Origin: an uncultured Bacteroidales bacterium
GTDB lineage: Bacteria > Bacteroidota > Bacteroidia > Bacteroidales > Paludibacteraceae
Direction: 5' to 3'
Assembly: GCA_900542355.1 (NCBI GenBank)
Contig: UQNE01000009.1
Location: 45,603-109,602, forward strand
Length of the DNA: 64,000 nt
The notes beneath the pieces were generated by a model. It had not been told where the DNA came from. It did not search any database and saw only the letters and a program-made list of their open reading frames with translations. Of this stretch, positions 62,459 to 64,000 are shown piece after piece. The position numbers were made by a program, and so were the translations under genes. Each line of letters opens with the position of its first letter. The stretch's first letter is position 1.

Positions 62459-62502
62459 TTCGATTAGGTCTCGACAAGGTTTCGATGAGGTCGGCTCAAG
62501 CA
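62459..62502. repeat. 11-bp TCGAGACCTAA array, copy D (reverse)
   Basis: Read on the minus strand: GCCGACCTCA, TCGAAACCTTG, TCGAGACCTAA, TCGAAATCCAA, preceded by CTTACATTTTGTTA as in copy B. The rest of the 62009-62697 spacer is AT-rich, with a short CTAG array and a terminator. Confidence 0.7.
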
Positions 62503-62569
62503 CTAAGTAACAAAATGTAAGGAAAAGGGGAGAAAAGATGACTTTTTGCTGTATGGGGGAGGGATAGAG

Positions 62570-62612
62570 AGGGGCTAGAGGATCTAGGGAATCTAGGAGG
62601 CTATGATGTCTA
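62570..62612. repeat. 9-bp CTAG array, copy 4 (short, reverse)
   Basis: On the minus strand CCTCCTAG, ATTCCCTAG, ATCCTCTAG, CCCCTCTC in 9-bp register. A still shorter piece (ATGCCTAG, TCCCTCTAG) lies at about 31234-31250 and is counted as copy 3. Confidence 0.6.
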
Positions 62613-62620
62613 TAAAATCG

Positions 62621-62653
62621 ACACGGGCTGCGCTTTTTCGGCGCAGCCCGTGT
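62621..62653 (-). terminator. Terminator of ppdK
   Basis: ACACGGGCTGCGC pairs perfectly with GCGCAGCCCGTGT (13 bp, 7-base loop). On the minus strand CGATTTTATAG follows. It lies 44 bases after the ppdK stop. Confidence 0.8.
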
Positions 62654-62697
62654 GGGATAGAATACATCACCTTGGGTGTGTTTACTATTGATAGTAT

Positions 62698-64000
62698 TTA
62701 CTTATCGTCTTCGATAGCGGCTTGTGCGGCAGCCAAACGAGCGATAGGCACACGGAACGGCGAGCAAGAAGCGTAGTTCATACCGATACGAGCGCAGAAC
62801 TTAACGGAACTGGGTTCGCCACCATGCTCTCCGCATATACCTGTGCGCAATCCCGGACGGACAGCACGACCTTTCTCCACGGCCATCTTGATGAGTTGAC
62901 CTACACCATTCTGGTCGAGTACTTGGAACGGATCGACTTTCAAAATCTTCTGTTCGAGGTAAGCGGGCAAGAAGGAAGCGATGTCGTCGCGGCTGTAGCC
63001 GAAGGTCATCTGGGTAAGGTCGTTGGTACCGAAGGAGAAATACTGTGCCTCGGTAGCGATACGGTCGGCGGTGAGGGCAGCACGCGGAATCTCGATCATC
63101 GTACCTACCTCAAACTCTACCTCGATGCCATACTCGGCGAATACCTCTTTGGCAACTCGCATGATGACCTCTTTCTGCTGCTTGAACTCGTACAAGATAC
63201 CAATTAGCGGCACCATAATCTCCGGCATCGGGTGTTTGCCCTCTTTCTTCAACTCGCATGCAGCCGACAGGATAGCGCGTGTCTGCATAGCGGTGATCTC
63301 GGGGAAGGTGATACCCAAACGGCAACCACGGTGACCGAGCATCGGGTTGTTCTCAGCCAGCGAGTTGACACGCTGTTGGATCTCCTCTACGCTGACGCCC
63401 ATCTCCTTAGCCATAGTCTGTTGCCCTGCCAAATCGTGGGGAACGAACTCGTGCAACGGCGGGTCGAGCAAGCGGATATTAACGGGATACCCGTCCATAG
63501 CCTCGAGGATACCCTTGAAGTCAGCCTTCTGATAGGGGAGCAGTTTAGCCAATGCTTTCTGACGGCCCTCGCTGTCCTTAGCAAGAATCATCTCACGCAT
63601 AGCGATGATTTTCTTGTCCTCGAAGAACATGTGCTCGGTACGAGTAAGACCGATACCCTTAGCCCCGAAGGCGCGTGCTACCTCCGCATCGTGCGGGGTG
63701 TCGGCGTTGGTGCGGACTTGCATGTGGGTGTATTTGTCGCAGAGATCCATGAGGGCTTTGAAGTCGCCGCTCAGTTCAGCCGCACGGGTTTCGATTTGCC
63801 CTGCATAGACTTGCCCTGTAGAGCCGTTGAGCGAGATATAGTCGCCCTCTTTGTAGGTAACGCCCTCGATAGTCACAGTCTTCGCTTTGTAGTCTACGAT
63901 GATAGCACCTGCACCCGATACGCAGCACTTACCCATACCGCGAGCCACTACGGCAGCGTGGCTGGGGCTAACGCCCCCAGCCGGGGGGGTATGCGCTGCG
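62698..64000 (-). CDS. ppdK: Pyruvate, phosphate dikinase, C-terminal part (cut by window end)
   Basis: About 434 C-terminal residues; the frame continues past the window edge. It interconverts pyruvate + ATP + Pi and PEP + AMP + PPi. Seen in order: the swivel-domain histidine in SHAAVVARGMGKCCVSG, GIGLTRTEHMFF, GHRGCRLGITFPE, YFSFGTNDLTQMTFGYSRDD, and the catalytic cysteine in GICGEHGGEPSS, ending SPFRVPIARLAAAQA. The C-terminal PEP-binding TIM barrel is complete. The loop before the swivel histidine reads A-G-G-V-S-P-S-H, one residue longer than the usual G-G-x-T-S-H, and lies next to a 7-base G run at the window edge. Confidence 0.93.
   Translation of the reverse strand, partial: AAHTPPAGGVSPSHAAVVARGMGKCCVSGAGAIIVDYKAKTVTIEGVTYKEGDYISLNGSTGQVYAGQIETRAAELSGDFKALMDLCDKYTHMQVRTNADTPHDAEVARAFGAKGIGLTRTEHMFFEDKKIIAMREMILAKDSEGRQKALAKLLPYQKADFKGILEAMDGYPVNIRLLDPPLHEFVPHDLAGQQTMAKEMGVSVEEIQQRVNSLAENNPMLGHRGCRLGITFPEITAMQTRAILSAACELKKEGKHPMPEIMVPLIGILYEFKQQKEVIMRVAKEVFAEYGIEVEFEVGTMIEIPRAALTADRIATEAQYFSFGTNDLTQMTFGYSRDDIASFLPAYLEQKILKVDPFQVLDQNGVGQLIKMAVEKGRAVRPGLRTGICGEHGGEPSSVKFCARIGMNYASCSPFRVPIARLAAAQAAIEDDK

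Overview
The window looks like the chromosome of a member of the order Bacteroidales. Three observations support this. Almost every readable promoter is the Bacteroidetes type (TTG, 20 bases, TAnnTTTG). One 2,382-residue surface protein ends in a type IX secretion (T9SS) sorting domain. Housekeeping genes such as AddAB, SbcCD, RluB with a disordered N-terminus and PnuC have the form usual in this order. A secreted T9SS substrate points away from Bacteroides proper towards Porphyromonadaceae- or Paludibacteraceae-like lineages, but I cannot place it more finely. I see no phage, insertion sequence, CRISPR array, tRNA or rRNA. The window is ordinary chromosome with unusually rich intergenic repeats.

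Layout. 0-5.3 kb: uncharacterised envelope proteins and lipoproteins, a decayed lipoprotein gene and an outer-membrane beta-barrel gene with a small secreted partner. 5.4-8.6 kb: trpS, an Lrp-type regulator, an O-methyltransferase and a membrane-anchored nuclease. 8.9-21.5 kb: one leftward operon of five genes (HEMFH metallopeptidase-like protein, sbcD, sbcC, addA, addB), which joins two double-strand-break processing machines and an unknown first gene. 22-33.6 kb: hemW, a PIF1/HRDC helicase, an AI-2E-type permease with a BadF-type kinase, a SIMPL protein, a SprT-like protein, the YceD-L32 pair and rluB. 33.8-43.9 kb: a half-size EamA transporter, a D-2-hydroxyacid dehydrogenase, a leucine-rich-repeat protein, a flavoprotein, an acyl-CoA ligase, a SulP permease, mtaB and rarA. 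44-52 kb: wecB, a ROK sugar kinase, a polysaccharide deacetylase, an Ig-like lipoprotein, pnuC and an ABC-F protein. 52-62 kb: phoH, a small restriction-type nuclease, an AlkD-like protein, the giant T9SS protein and its small membrane partner. 62.7 kb to the end: the 3' part of ppdK.

The most rewarding material is between and within operons: (1) the repair operon headed by an unrecognised HExxH protein with a WG-like tail; (2) four intergenic arrays of an 11-bp unit (TCGAGACCTAA); (3) four arrays of a 9-bp unit carrying CTAG; (4) promoters with an almost invariant 20-bp spacer and, in about half, an extended -33 box; (5) three nearly leaderless genes whose promoter position fixes the start codon; (6) the giant T9SS gene overlapping a small gene for a tail-anchored protein; and (7) structured or uORF-bearing leaders before a lipoprotein operon, a sugar kinase and the helicase. 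All functional calls come from reading motifs by eye; no database search was made.
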